Assembly (NCBI GenBank): GCA_016124855.1
Contig: WGMX01000034.1
Coordinates: forward strand, 102,352-166,351
Reading direction: 5' to 3'
DNA length: 64,000 nucleotides
Origin: Anaerolineaceae bacterium
Lineage (GTDB): Bacteria > Chloroflexota > Anaerolineae > Aggregatilineales > Phototrophicaceae
The notes beneath the pieces were generated by a model that was not told where the DNA came from, did no database searches, and worked only from the letters and a program-made list of their open reading frames with translations. Below are positions 37,776-46,670 of the stretch, in pieces; position 1 is the stretch's first letter, and each line of letters opens with the position of its first letter. A program made the translations under genes and the position numbers.

Positions 37776-39053
37776 TTGATGCCTGACCAAGAACAAATCG
37801 TCGATCATGTAAAAACCAGTTCCCGCCCATCTGATCTGCGAATTACGGATTTGCGGGTGGCGAATCTCGTTGGGATGCCGATGGATTTATCACTTATTCG
37901 GATTGACACCAATCAAGGTATCTCCGGTTATGGCGAAGTGCGCGATTGGGCGAGTAAGACCTATGTACTGATGCTCAAAAATCGCATCATCGGCGAGAAC
38001 CCCTGCAACATCGACAAAATCTTCCGCAAGATCAAACAATTCGGACACCATGCACGGCAGGCAGGCGGCGTATGTGGTATCGAAATGGCACTGATGGATT
38101 TGGCGGGCAAAGCCTACGGTGTTCCAGCCTATCAATTAGCAGGCGGTAAATTCCGTGACAAGGTGCTGTGCTATTGTGATACACCGACTGTTAAAGATGC
38201 TACAGAAATGGGCAATCGCCTCAAAGCACGCATGGAAAAAGGCTTTAAGTACCTCAAAATGGACGTAGGTATTGACCTTGTAGAAGATATTCCCGGCGCA
38301 ATTAATGCTCCGCCCGAAATGATCCACACTAACCACATTATGCATCCTTTTACTGGCATCCAATTGACGAAAAAAGGTGTTGATTTACTGGTCGATTATG
38401 TCGGCACGGTGCGCTCGATTATCGGTGATGAAGTGCCCTTAGCAGCCGATCACTTTGGACATCTCAACCTCGAATCGTGTATCAAGCTCGGACGCGCACT
38501 CGACCAATTCACACTGGCTTGGTACGAGGATATGATTCCGTGGCAGCATACCAGTCAATATGTGCGCTTGTCCCAATCAGTGACTACACCAATTTGTACA
38601 GGCGAGGATATTTACCTCAAAGACGGTTTCAAGCCACTGATCGAATCCAACGCTGTGTCGATTATTCACCCCGACTTGGCTTCATCGGGGGGAATCCTCG
38701 AAACCAAGCGTATCAGCGATTACGCCCAAGAACATGGCATCGCGATGGCAATGCATATGGCGGGTTCACCCGTAGCAGCGATGGCAAGTGTTCATTGTGC
38801 AGCAGCCAGCGACAACTTCCTCGTCCTCGAAAATCATTCTATCGATATTCCACGTTGGGATTATTTATTTGATGGTTTGCCCAAACCTCTCATTGTCGAT
38901 GGGTTTATCCAAGTTCCAGAGGAACCGGGTCTAGGTCTGGGCGAAATTAACATGGAATGCCTACAAGAGTTTATTGACCCACGCGACCCGCTGGCATTTG
39001 ACCCAACCGATATGTGGGATAACGAACGTTCACATGACCGGCTGTGGAGCTAA
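37776..39053 (+). CDS. Mandelate racemase/muconate lactonizing enzyme family protein (enolase superfamily dehydratase)
   Basis: Metal-ligand motifs AADHFGHLNLESC, WYEDMIPW, CTGEDIY; IEMALMDLAGKAYGVPAYQLAGGKFRD. Confidence 0.92.
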   Translation: MMPDQEQIVDHVKTSSRPSDLRITDLRVANLVGMPMDLSLIRIDTNQGISGYGEVRDWASKTYVLMLKNRIIGENPCNIDKIFRKIKQFGHHARQAGGVCGIEMALMDLAGKAYGVPAYQLAGGKFRDKVLCYCDTPTVKDATEMGNRLKARMEKGFKYLKMDVGIDLVEDIPGAINAPPEMIHTNHIMHPFTGIQLTKKGVDLLVDYVGTVRSIIGDEVPLAADHFGHLNLESCIKLGRALDQFTLAWYEDMIPWQHTSQYVRLSQSVTTPICTGEDIYLKDGFKPLIESNAVSIIHPDLASSGGILETKRISDYAQEHGIAMAMHMAGSPVAAMASVHCAAASDNFLVLENHSIDIPRWDYLFDGLPKPLIVDGFIQVPEEPGLGLGEINMECLQEFIDPRDPLAFDPTDMWDNERSHDRLWS

Positions 39054-39075
39054 CTGTGCGGCTTGAGAATAAACC

Positions 39076-40083
39076 ATGCGTGTGCTAATTACTGGCGGAA
39101 CCGGACACATCGGCAAAACAACCGCCGAACACCTCCTTCAAAAAGGTTGGGATGTTCGTATTTTTGATGTGACTGAGAAAACGCATATAGCCGATGCCGA
39201 GTTTATTCAAGGAAATATCCTCGATTACGACAATCTGCTTAAATACATCAAAGGGTGCGATGCTGTTATTCATCTGGCGGCTCTTGCTGCGCCGAGCATC
39301 GCACCGGGGTCTAAAGTATTCGAGATCAATGTAACCGGCACATTTAACGTGTTTGAGGCTGCCGCAGTTTGTGGCATCGGTAAAGTCGCTCAAGCCAGCT
39401 CAATCAATGCGTTGGGGGCATATTTCAGCGTTGGGCAGATATACCCCCAATATTTCCCGATTGATGAGGAACATCCTCAATTTACTACTGACCCTTATTC
39501 GTTTTCAAAGCAGCTTATCGAAGAAATCGGTGATTATTATTGGCGACGGGATAGTATCTCCAGCGTTGCCCTGCGCTTTCCGGGTGTTTATGCGCCAGAA
39601 GGTAGAACCACCGAACGTTACTATCATGATCGGACTGCACTTAAGGAACTTCTAGACGAACTTGTTAGACAGCCTCAAGCCGAACGAGAAACACGTCTCA
39701 ATGAGGTCAAAAAGCGTGTTATGGATTTTAGAAAGGAACGCGCATTCGAATTTCGACTTCCAGAAAAGACTCCCATCAAACTTCCATATGATGATCTCTT
39801 ATTCAGACTATATATGCGCTATCGATTTGACCTCTGGGCATTTGTTGATGTACGCGACGCAGCGCAGTCGCTCGAAAAAGGTATCACAGCCGATTATCAA
39901 GGCAGCCATCCACTTTTTATCAACGCCACACACAATGCTTTGGGCTATGACTCACGCACCTTGGTTCATCTCTTTTATCCTGAAGTCACCCAGTTCAAAA
40001 GTGAACTCACCGACTCAGCCAGTTTGGTGAGCATCCAAAAAGCACGGTCACTCATCGGCTTTGAGCCGGAATACAATTCATAA
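39076..40083 (+). CDS. NAD-dependent epimerase/dehydratase
   Basis: RVLITGGTGHIGKTTAEHLLQKGWDV; ASSINALGAY; YSFSKQLIEE. Confidence 0.9.
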   Translation: MRVLITGGTGHIGKTTAEHLLQKGWDVRIFDVTEKTHIADAEFIQGNILDYDNLLKYIKGCDAVIHLAALAAPSIAPGSKVFEINVTGTFNVFEAAAVCGIGKVAQASSINALGAYFSVGQIYPQYFPIDEEHPQFTTDPYSFSKQLIEEIGDYYWRRDSISSVALRFPGVYAPEGRTTERYYHDRTALKELLDELVRQPQAERETRLNEVKKRVMDFRKERAFEFRLPEKTPIKLPYDDLLFRLYMRYRFDLWAFVDVRDAAQSLEKGITADYQGSHPLFINATHNALGYDSRTLVHLFYPEVTQFKSELTDSASLVSIQKARSLIGFEPEYNS

Positions 40084-40112
40084 CGAAATTTCTATTAGAA
40101 AGACGGTTAAGC

Positions 40113-41276
40113 ATGAAAATTACGGATGTACAAGCTTGTGTAATTGGTCGGCAAGAACCCCACAGTGGCGGCAGTGTATGGACCTTCGTCCGGATTTACA
40201 CAGATGAAGGTATCGTCGGTACAGGTGAATGCAACTCAGGTGGGCCGGGCTTTTCGGGGTTTGCGACTAAAGTAGCGATTTTAGCCATGAAGCCGCTCCT
40301 GATTGGCGAAGACCCTTTTAATATCAATATGCTTTATGAAAAAATACGGCGGCGCGGACGCTATGGCGGGTCAACCCATGCACCGCTCATTTTCGCACTA
40401 ACGGGTATTGATAACGCACTTTACGACATCGTTGGCAAGGCTCTGAATGTACCGGTTTACAAACTCTTGGGTGGCAAATTCCGTGACAAGATTCGTCTGT
40501 ACGCCGACTGCCATGCAGGTGAAACCAACGATCCAAAAGCTTACGGAGACAAGGCGATGGAAGTGGTGGAAGAAGGTTTTGGTGCAGTCAAGTTTGATGT
40601 AGACAGCACAGGGACAGGCAAACTGGATGCATATAATTGGACAGTTGGCGCAAAGGAGATGACACATGTCATCAATCTGATTGAAGGCATCCGCAATGCA
40701 ATCGGTTATGAAGTTGATCTGGCAATTGATTGTCACGGGCAATTCGATTTACCGTCAGCGATTACTCTGGTCAAGGCGATTGAACCCTTACGCTTACTCT
40801 GGCTAGAAGAACCTGTTCCAGCAGAAAATATTGACGCATTGGCTCAAGTGCGCCGTTCCAGTAGCACGGTAATTTGTACGGGCGAAAACCAATATACCCG
40901 CTTCGAGTACCTTGAACTGTTCGAGCGCAAAGCAGTTGATGTTATCATGCCTGATCTGGCAAAAGCAGGTGGCATCGCCGAAGGCAAACGCATCGCGGAT
41001 ATGGCGGATGCACACTATATTCCGATTGCACCGCACAATGTGTCCTCGCCTTTAGGTATGATGGCAGCCTGTCATGTGATGGCTTCTGTACCCAACTTCC
41101 TCTTCTTGGAATTTCACGCGCGGGATATTGAATGGTGGAATGATATGTGCGATGGGGATCATCCATTTGTCGAAAATGGTTTCATGGCGGTTTCAGAACG
41201 TCCCGGCATTGGCGTTGAACTCAATCCGAAGGCGGCTAAAGCCTTGCTCTGGAACGGCGACACCTACTTCGATTAA
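40113..41276 (+). CDS. Mandelate racemase/muconate lactonizing enzyme family protein (enolase superfamily dehydratase)
   Basis: AIDCHGQFDL, WLEEPVPAEN, CTGENQYTRFEYLE, APHNVSSPLG; second paralogue in locus. Confidence 0.93.
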   Translation: MKITDVQACVIGRQEPHSGGSVWTFVRIYTDEGIVGTGECNSGGPGFSGFATKVAILAMKPLLIGEDPFNINMLYEKIRRRGRYGGSTHAPLIFALTGIDNALYDIVGKALNVPVYKLLGGKFRDKIRLYADCHAGETNDPKAYGDKAMEVVEEGFGAVKFDVDSTGTGKLDAYNWTVGAKEMTHVINLIEGIRNAIGYEVDLAIDCHGQFDLPSAITLVKAIEPLRLLWLEEPVPAENIDALAQVRRSSSTVICTGENQYTRFEYLELFERKAVDVIMPDLAKAGGIAEGKRIADMADAHYIPIAPHNVSSPLGMMAACHVMASVPNFLFLEFHARDIEWWNDMCDGDHPFVENGFMAVSERPGIGVELNPKAAKALLWNGDTYFD

Positions 41277-41320
41277 CCAAAAATTTCACTATTAGGATAA
41301 AAGTTAAAGGCGAAAAATAG

Positions 41321-42019
41321 ATGTCTGAACAACCAACTGTAGCTGAATTACAAGCCCGTTGGGACAAAATCCGTGTGGCGAATGTTTATGACACGTTGGA
41401 TAAGATGGGCTATCCGAATCAATGCCTAGACTTGAAAATTAAACCGTTGTTTCCACATCGGCATTTGGCTGGTCAAGCAATTACCCTTCGTGGAAGCGCA
41501 TCGCCTATGTCATATGGCGAGGAAGCAGCCGATTGGACGGGCGATTACTTTGAAAAGCTGCGTACCAACCTTTATCCCGGCTGCGTGGCAGTGATTGAAT
41601 GCGGTGGAGAGCAGCACGCGGGCAAGTTTGGTGAGATGACCAGTTGGGCACTGCAACAAGGCGGCGCGACCGGCATTGTCCTCGACTCCTATATTCGGGA
41701 TTGGTTAGGGCTGGAAGTTATCCCCAACTTTACGCCATGTGCGCTTGGAACCTCCCCGATTGAGTCTTCCAGCCGGTGGCGCATGAACGGTATCAATATT
41801 CCGATTGGGATGCCGGGTACAGTCACGGCGCGGGTTCGTGTTAATCCCGGTGACTGGATTATTGGTGAAGTGGATGGCGTGATAGTGGTTCCAGCAGCGA
41901 TTGCGATGGAAGCACTGGAAAAAGCCGAAAAGCTGGAAGTCGAAGAACAAGGAATGCGTGATGATGTAGCAAAAGGTATGTCCTTTGACGATGCTTACAA
42001 GAAATGGGGACGGGCTTAA
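41321..42019 (+). CDS. RraA family protein (4-hydroxy-4-methyl-2-oxoglutarate aldolase-like)
   Basis: NVYDTLDKMG, HLAGQAITLRG, TGIVLDSYIRDW, VNPGDWIIGEVDGVIVVPAA. Confidence 0.9.
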   Translation: MSEQPTVAELQARWDKIRVANVYDTLDKMGYPNQCLDLKIKPLFPHRHLAGQAITLRGSASPMSYGEEAADWTGDYFEKLRTNLYPGCVAVIECGGEQHAGKFGEMTSWALQQGGATGIVLDSYIRDWLGLEVIPNFTPCALGTSPIESSSRWRMNGINIPIGMPGTVTARVRVNPGDWIIGEVDGVIVVPAAIAMEALEKAEKLEVEEQGMRDDVAKGMSFDDAYKKWGRA

Positions 42020-42023
42020 CTTT

Positions 42024-42055
42024 TAATCGGCACAAATTGCAATTTGTGCCGATTA
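42024..42055 (+). terminator. 32-nt perfect palindrome (terminator-like) after RraA gene
   Basis: TAATCGGCACAAATTG/CAATTTGTGCCGATTA, no mismatches or central spacer. Confidence 0.65.
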
Positions 42056-42252
42056 TCCGCTGAAATGACTGGCGGGAACACGGGAGCAAGGCGCTGAATC
42101 GACATTTTGTGTCGGCAGGTGGCTCGGCTGATGCTGCTGAGTGCAGCGATTTGCTCGGTCAATGTCGCCGCCTGCATATTTGGGTGTCGTCGCAGCGGAT
42201 TGACGAGAGAAATCCGCCGAAAATGCAAAGGCACAAAGAATGAAAACCAATT

Positions 42253-42290
42253 AAACCGCCAAGTCGCCGAGAACGCCAAGAAAATACAAA
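42253..42290. repeat. 9-nt-periodic short repeat
   Basis: ACCGCCAAG-TCGCCGAGA-ACGCCAAGA units in noncoding DNA. Confidence 0.45.
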
Positions 42291-42320
42291 GTGATAGAAA
42301 TAGGCTAGCACAGGTTGGCA

Positions 42321-42420
42321 GCGAAAGAGTTACCATTTGGAAGAACATTTGGTAACTCTTTCGCGAAGTTGACATTAACGGTTTTGAGGGAGCAAGATTG
42401 TTGAGTAAGTTGGTAAATCG
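42321..42420 (+). repeat. Dispersed hairpin repeat family 1, copy B
   Basis: GCGAAAGAGTTACC-ATTTGGAAGAACATTT-GGTAACTCTTTCGC, 14-bp perfect stem; core matches copies A and C. Confidence 0.8.
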
Positions 42421-42486
42421 TCAGAAACGTGTTTGGGATGGTTTGTGGGTTTAAACCCAAGTACGAAATTTGTGGGCCATAACAAA

Positions 42487-42510
42487 GAATGGTCTGAGAC
42501 CATTCCCTAC
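42487..42510. repeat. Hairpin repeat family 2 (...CCCTAC), copy 3
   Basis: GAATGGTC-TGA-GACCATTC followed by CCTAC. Confidence 0.65.
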
Positions 42511-42539
42511 GTCATACGTGCCTGACTTATTAACATGAA

Positions 42540-44324
42540 CTACCCATCTGTACTGTGGTTATCTTTCCAAACTTGTTCGCCTAGCCAGCTTAGGTTTGTT
42601 GGATTAGCACAGTCGTTAATTTCCCAACCGCCCCCTTCTGAAGTGCCAGTGGTCAGATCATTATCGTCCCTACCCTCCCACTGCCAGACAATCAACCCGA
42701 TATTGCGGGGGATAGCCACATTAAAGGTAGACTTGGCAGCTTGCATCACGTCGCGGTCAGTGCGAACACCATACTCTCCAATAATCATGGGGAAACCGAG
42801 TTCTGCCACTTTATCAAAATAATCCGCCAATTTCGCATCACCTTGATTCCATAGATCATAGGTATGGATGCTAAAGACGATATTTTGAAATGAGCGACCA
42901 CCGAAATGCACCACATCTTTCCCATATTGCAAAATGGCACTGTCGGTTACGGTAGGGGCATCTGAGGCTGTATCTTGACCACCATACGCACCTTCAACAA
43001 TGACAATATTATTCGCGCCAGCATCATCGCGAATGCCCTTAATGACCTGACCATGCATATTAATCCATAGATTCGAGTCCAGAGATTTGCGTCCGCCGGG
43101 TTCGTTGGCAACATCAAACCAGACATAAGGATTATCTTTGTATTTGCGGGCTAAATCGGTAAACCACGCCACTAAAGCCGTCAGATCATCACCTTGATAG
43201 TAACTGCCGATACGGTCGTGACCTTCGAACACCACAACAATGCCGCGTTGAGTGTAGGTTTTGACAATCGCATCCAAGTCGTTGTTATTGGTGTACTGTG
43301 GGTACTTACTCTCGCCCATGAACAGGAAAGAATTGACGCGCACGAGATTGAATGCCCAACAGTCTGCAATCAGATGCACATCGTTAACGGTACTACGGGT
43401 CCACACCCAATTATAGCCGTTGACGTTGACTCCTTTTGCCACAAACTCTTTGCCATCAGGGCCATAGATCTTCGTTCCACGAACTGAAAAACCGTCACCA
43501 ACCGGTATAAGTGTCGCGTGTGGTACGGCTGTTGGCCCCGCAGAAGGTACAACAGTTGCAGCCAAAGCAACTGCATTTTCATCTGCCTTGTAAAAGATAA
43601 GCTGTCCAAACAAACTGGGGTTGATGTAGGACTGATCGGTCGTATCAGCTTTCGACCAGCTCAACTTCAAGTCACGATCTTGCTGACTGGCTCCATTCAA
43701 TTGAATTTGGAAGCCGATAACGGCATTTTGAGCAGGCGTAATTGACCACAAGCTATTTTGAAGCGGCACGGATACTTCCATCGCGTAACCCGTGTCCGTT
43801 TTAACGACAATGGCCTGTGCACCGATAGACTCCCAATCTTTCCCATACAAAATCGACTGATTAAGCGGCTTGCCAATATTGACGGCAGGAATCGTGAGTT
43901 GAACCACACCTTTTTGATATTCGGTCAGTGCCAAATTTCCGGTAGCGTTGATATAAATCTCGACTGAATCCTCGTTGAAGTAATTGTCGCCGTGCTGTCC
44001 AGCAATGATATGAGCATCAGTAACATCGACACGAAAATAGAGATTGTTACTATCAGCAACTGCCGCAAACTTCATCACACCTTTAGCATCGGGTGCACTA
44101 GGCACGAGCGGGCCATCCACGACTGTGGCCTCCGATACATTTTGCCAATCCGAAAAATCACCATCTAATGTAATAGCCACGGGAAAAGCGGCGTTGTAAG
44201 TTTTGCCAATGATGCCATCTGGTACAAGGCCATCTTGACCACGCACAGCAAATACGACTGTGAATATGAAGCCGGTCACTAATAACGCCAAGACAGACAG
44301 AGTACGGATTCGATGTTTCATCAA
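42540..44324 (-). CDS. Secreted glycoside hydrolase: CBM9-like domain + GH5 (cellulase/mannanase family)
   Basis: N-term signal; AVAITLDGDFSDWQNV CBM9-type start; GH5 acid/base WFDVANEPGG and nucleophile MIIGEYGV. Confidence 0.88.
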   Translation of the reverse strand: MMKHRIRTLSVLALLVTGFIFTVVFAVRGQDGLVPDGIIGKTYNAAFPVAITLDGDFSDWQNVSEATVVDGPLVPSAPDAKGVMKFAAVADSNNLYFRVDVTDAHIIAGQHGDNYFNEDSVEIYINATGNLALTEYQKGVVQLTIPAVNIGKPLNQSILYGKDWESIGAQAIVVKTDTGYAMEVSVPLQNSLWSITPAQNAVIGFQIQLNGASQQDRDLKLSWSKADTTDQSYINPSLFGQLIFYKADENAVALAATVVPSAGPTAVPHATLIPVGDGFSVRGTKIYGPDGKEFVAKGVNVNGYNWVWTRSTVNDVHLIADCWAFNLVRVNSFLFMGESKYPQYTNNNDLDAIVKTYTQRGIVVVFEGHDRIGSYYQGDDLTALVAWFTDLARKYKDNPYVWFDVANEPGGRKSLDSNLWINMHGQVIKGIRDDAGANNIVIVEGAYGGQDTASDAPTVTDSAILQYGKDVVHFGGRSFQNIVFSIHTYDLWNQGDAKLADYFDKVAELGFPMIIGEYGVRTDRDVMQAAKSTFNVAIPRNIGLIVWQWEGRDDNDLTTGTSEGGGWEINDCANPTNLSWLGEQVWKDNHSTDG

Positions 44325-44417
44325 CTAGATTTACTCACTAATCAATAGACAGAACATAGAAATGTGCCTTCGAAAAAACACATTTCTACGGGGAGAAGTC
44401 AGGGGTAAGAAAGCGAA

Positions 44418-45269
44418 TTACAAATTCCTAGCCAACTTGAGGTTGCGCTTAGCAATTTGCCGTTTGATATAGTCAACGTCCAGATTTTTGCTCACAAAAT
44501 GGGCAACTTTGGTGTTGAACCGATACAAACGTAAAGACAAGTTACTATGAACCTGATGCAGAAAGCCACTGCCGGTGTTTCGCATGGTTATTTGCTTCTG
44601 CAATTTATCCAATAAATACACGCTGTAAAGTGTCCACTCTCCAAACTTATTGCGGTTTTCGATGCGGTCATCCAAGCCTTTGAGCATATTTACGTAGGCA
44701 TTGTCGCCATATAACTGTTTGAGATAGGCATCAAGACTGATAAGCGCTTGGCGATTAAAGCAGAAGAGATCGTTAATGAAATCCACATAACGGCTGGCGT
44801 TGGTCGGTTCAATCTTTAACATTTCACCAATGTAGCCAACACGCCCACGTTCGTAGCGGATATGGTTGTCGGGCAGCAAATGACGGGTGTAGTACAAAAC
44901 GGGGAATCCATTATCCACCAGATCATTTTCGGTAATAGGCTGCAACAAGACGGTATCCGCACCTAAATTACAGAAATTTTCAGTATCACAAAACTTATGG
45001 GAACGCAATTTAATCAACTGCTGTTTATACCAACCGGGCAGATTCATTTCCTCCTCGGTCAGCCAGTCTTTATCCTCGTAGAGCGTGACAGGCGTACTGA
45101 GGTTGATTTCATCTACAAAAGCTTGTAGGCGCGTTTGATCGTTAGAAATGAGAATTAATCGCCCCTTAGGAAGAAAGTTGACCTCATAGGAACGCAAAAC
45201 CAGTTCCAATAGATAGCCAATGTCCCGCGAATGGACGCATACAAACGTATCAAATCTTTGGTCAGTCAA
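44418..45269 (-). CDS. Hypothetical glycan-biosynthesis protein (DUF6492/glycosyltransferase-like)
   Basis: FDTFVCVHSRDIGYLLELVLRSYEVNF..., NLGADTVLLQPI DxD-like; overlaps flippase gene by 8 nt. Confidence 0.6.
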   Translation of the reverse strand: MTDQRFDTFVCVHSRDIGYLLELVLRSYEVNFLPKGRLILISNDQTRLQAFVDEINLSTPVTLYEDKDWLTEEEMNLPGWYKQQLIKLRSHKFCDTENFCNLGADTVLLQPITENDLVDNGFPVLYYTRHLLPDNHIRYERGRVGYIGEMLKIEPTNASRYVDFINDLFCFNRQALISLDAYLKQLYGDNAYVNMLKGLDDRIENRNKFGEWTLYSVYLLDKLQKQITMRNTGSGFLHQVHSNLSLRLYRFNTKVAHFVSKNLDVDYIKRQIAKRNLKLARNL

Positions 45270-46614
45270 CTTCTAAACTCCTTACTGGATCAACCGTCAT
45301 GGGCAAAGCTGATTTGGAGGGGTTCAAGCGCTCCCATGTAAACAAGGTGAGGGCGATAAGTGTTTGGCTGATCACCCACGCCTCGCCTACCCCGACAATG
45401 CCTTGAGTCGGCAAAAAGAAATGACTCAGCCCGAGGACTAAGAAGGCATTAGCCCCATAAACACTGACAATGCCAATAATATTATTGCGCGTGCGGGAGA
45501 GACTTATGTACACAGCATTATAGACATTAGGGACAGCGGCCAAAGCCAGCAACCGGAGCAGCGGCACCCCTTCGTCAATGTAAGATGGACCAACAAAGCG
45601 AAGTATGAGTGGCGCCGCGATAATCAGCAGCACACCAGCTGGAAAAACCAAGCGAATAATGCCAATGAAAGCGCGACGACGATAGGCGGTGATATTGGCA
45701 TTATCAAGCGACGCCTCAACGGTCAGTGAGGTCGCCATGTTGGCAGTCATGATTTGCAACGCACTCGCAATCGTCCACGCGAGAAAAAAATGTGCATTGG
45801 CTTCGGCCCCTTTTACCTGAGTGATTATCAAGGGAAGCAAAGTGCTTGCCATATTTGAGAGCAAGGCAGCGATATAGTTACCTGCTATATACTTGGAAAT
45901 CTGACGAACCGGCAGCGGGGTTGTTTGATGGGCAGTGGCAGTTTGATGCGCTGGTATCAAGCGGCGAAATAGCAATATATTTATGGGGATGATCACAATC
46001 AAAACCGCCAATGTCCACGAGATGAAAATACCCGACTGTGGCAGAATGACCGCTAATCCAATCAGCAGGACGATTTTGGCAACCGAGAAAACCGCATTCT
46101 CAGCGGGAATCCACAGTGCTTGTCGCAAACCCGTCAATACGCTGTCCTCGATGACGAATACGCCCCACATCATGATAGCTGCAACAAACCAGATGGCTAA
46201 AGCAGGTGACGTGGTGATGAGACTGAGTGACGGCGACCAGATTTGAATGCCGAGACAGAAAATCACGCCCACTATGCCTGATATAGCCAAAACAATGAGA
46301 TAGGCGTAAATTACGAAGCGCCTTGTGGTGGTGCCAGACATCGGGATATAACGGATCATTGTCTCTTGCAAATTGATCTGAGAAATTCCCGACAGAAAAA
46401 TCATGATGGATATGACAGCTGAATTTAGACCAACATGTTCTGTGGTGTAAAATTTGGCCGCGACCGCCCAATACAACAACCCTAGTGCCGAGGTTATTCC
46501 AGTACTCAAAATGAGCGCGTACCCATTTCGATACAAGGGGGTACGCAGGTGTGCGATGATTTGCTGAAATTTCGATGCTTGTAGAACGGTCTCGGGTTTT
46601 GTCATCCATGCCAA
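45262..46614 (-). CDS. Polysaccharide flippase (Wzx/MATE-like oligosaccharide translocase)
   Basis: Multi-TM MOP superfamily profile, NGYALILSTGITSALGLLYWAVAAKFYTTEHVGLNSAVIS. Confidence 0.85.
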   Translation of the reverse strand: MAWMTKPETVLQASKFQQIIAHLRTPLYRNGYALILSTGITSALGLLYWAVAAKFYTTEHVGLNSAVISIMIFLSGISQINLQETMIRYIPMSGTTTRRFVIYAYLIVLAISGIVGVIFCLGIQIWSPSLSLITTSPALAIWFVAAIMMWGVFVIEDSVLTGLRQALWIPAENAVFSVAKIVLLIGLAVILPQSGIFISWTLAVLIVIIPINILLFRRLIPAHQTATAHQTTPLPVRQISKYIAGNYIAALLSNMASTLLPLIITQVKGAEANAHFFLAWTIASALQIMTANMATSLTVEASLDNANITAYRRRAFIGIIRLVFPAGVLLIIAAPLILRFVGPSYIDEGVPLLRLLALAAVPNVYNAVYISLSRTRNNIIGIVSVYGANAFLVLGLSHFFLPTQGIVGVGEAWVISQTLIALTLFTWERLNPSKSALPMTVDPVRSLEVD

Positions 46615-46670
46615 CCATAACTAAAAATGAGACAAACGTAGACTATTGATTAAAACTGCAATGCGTCTGA

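Noticed and set aside
42016-42375. Minus-strand ORF sharing TSRKSYxMFFQxVT with ORF 2219-2449
   Set aside because: The shared peptide lies in hairpin family 1; copies differ by paired stem changes and conservation is at DNA/structure level, and flanking parts of the ORFs are unrelated, so I do not call them proteins.
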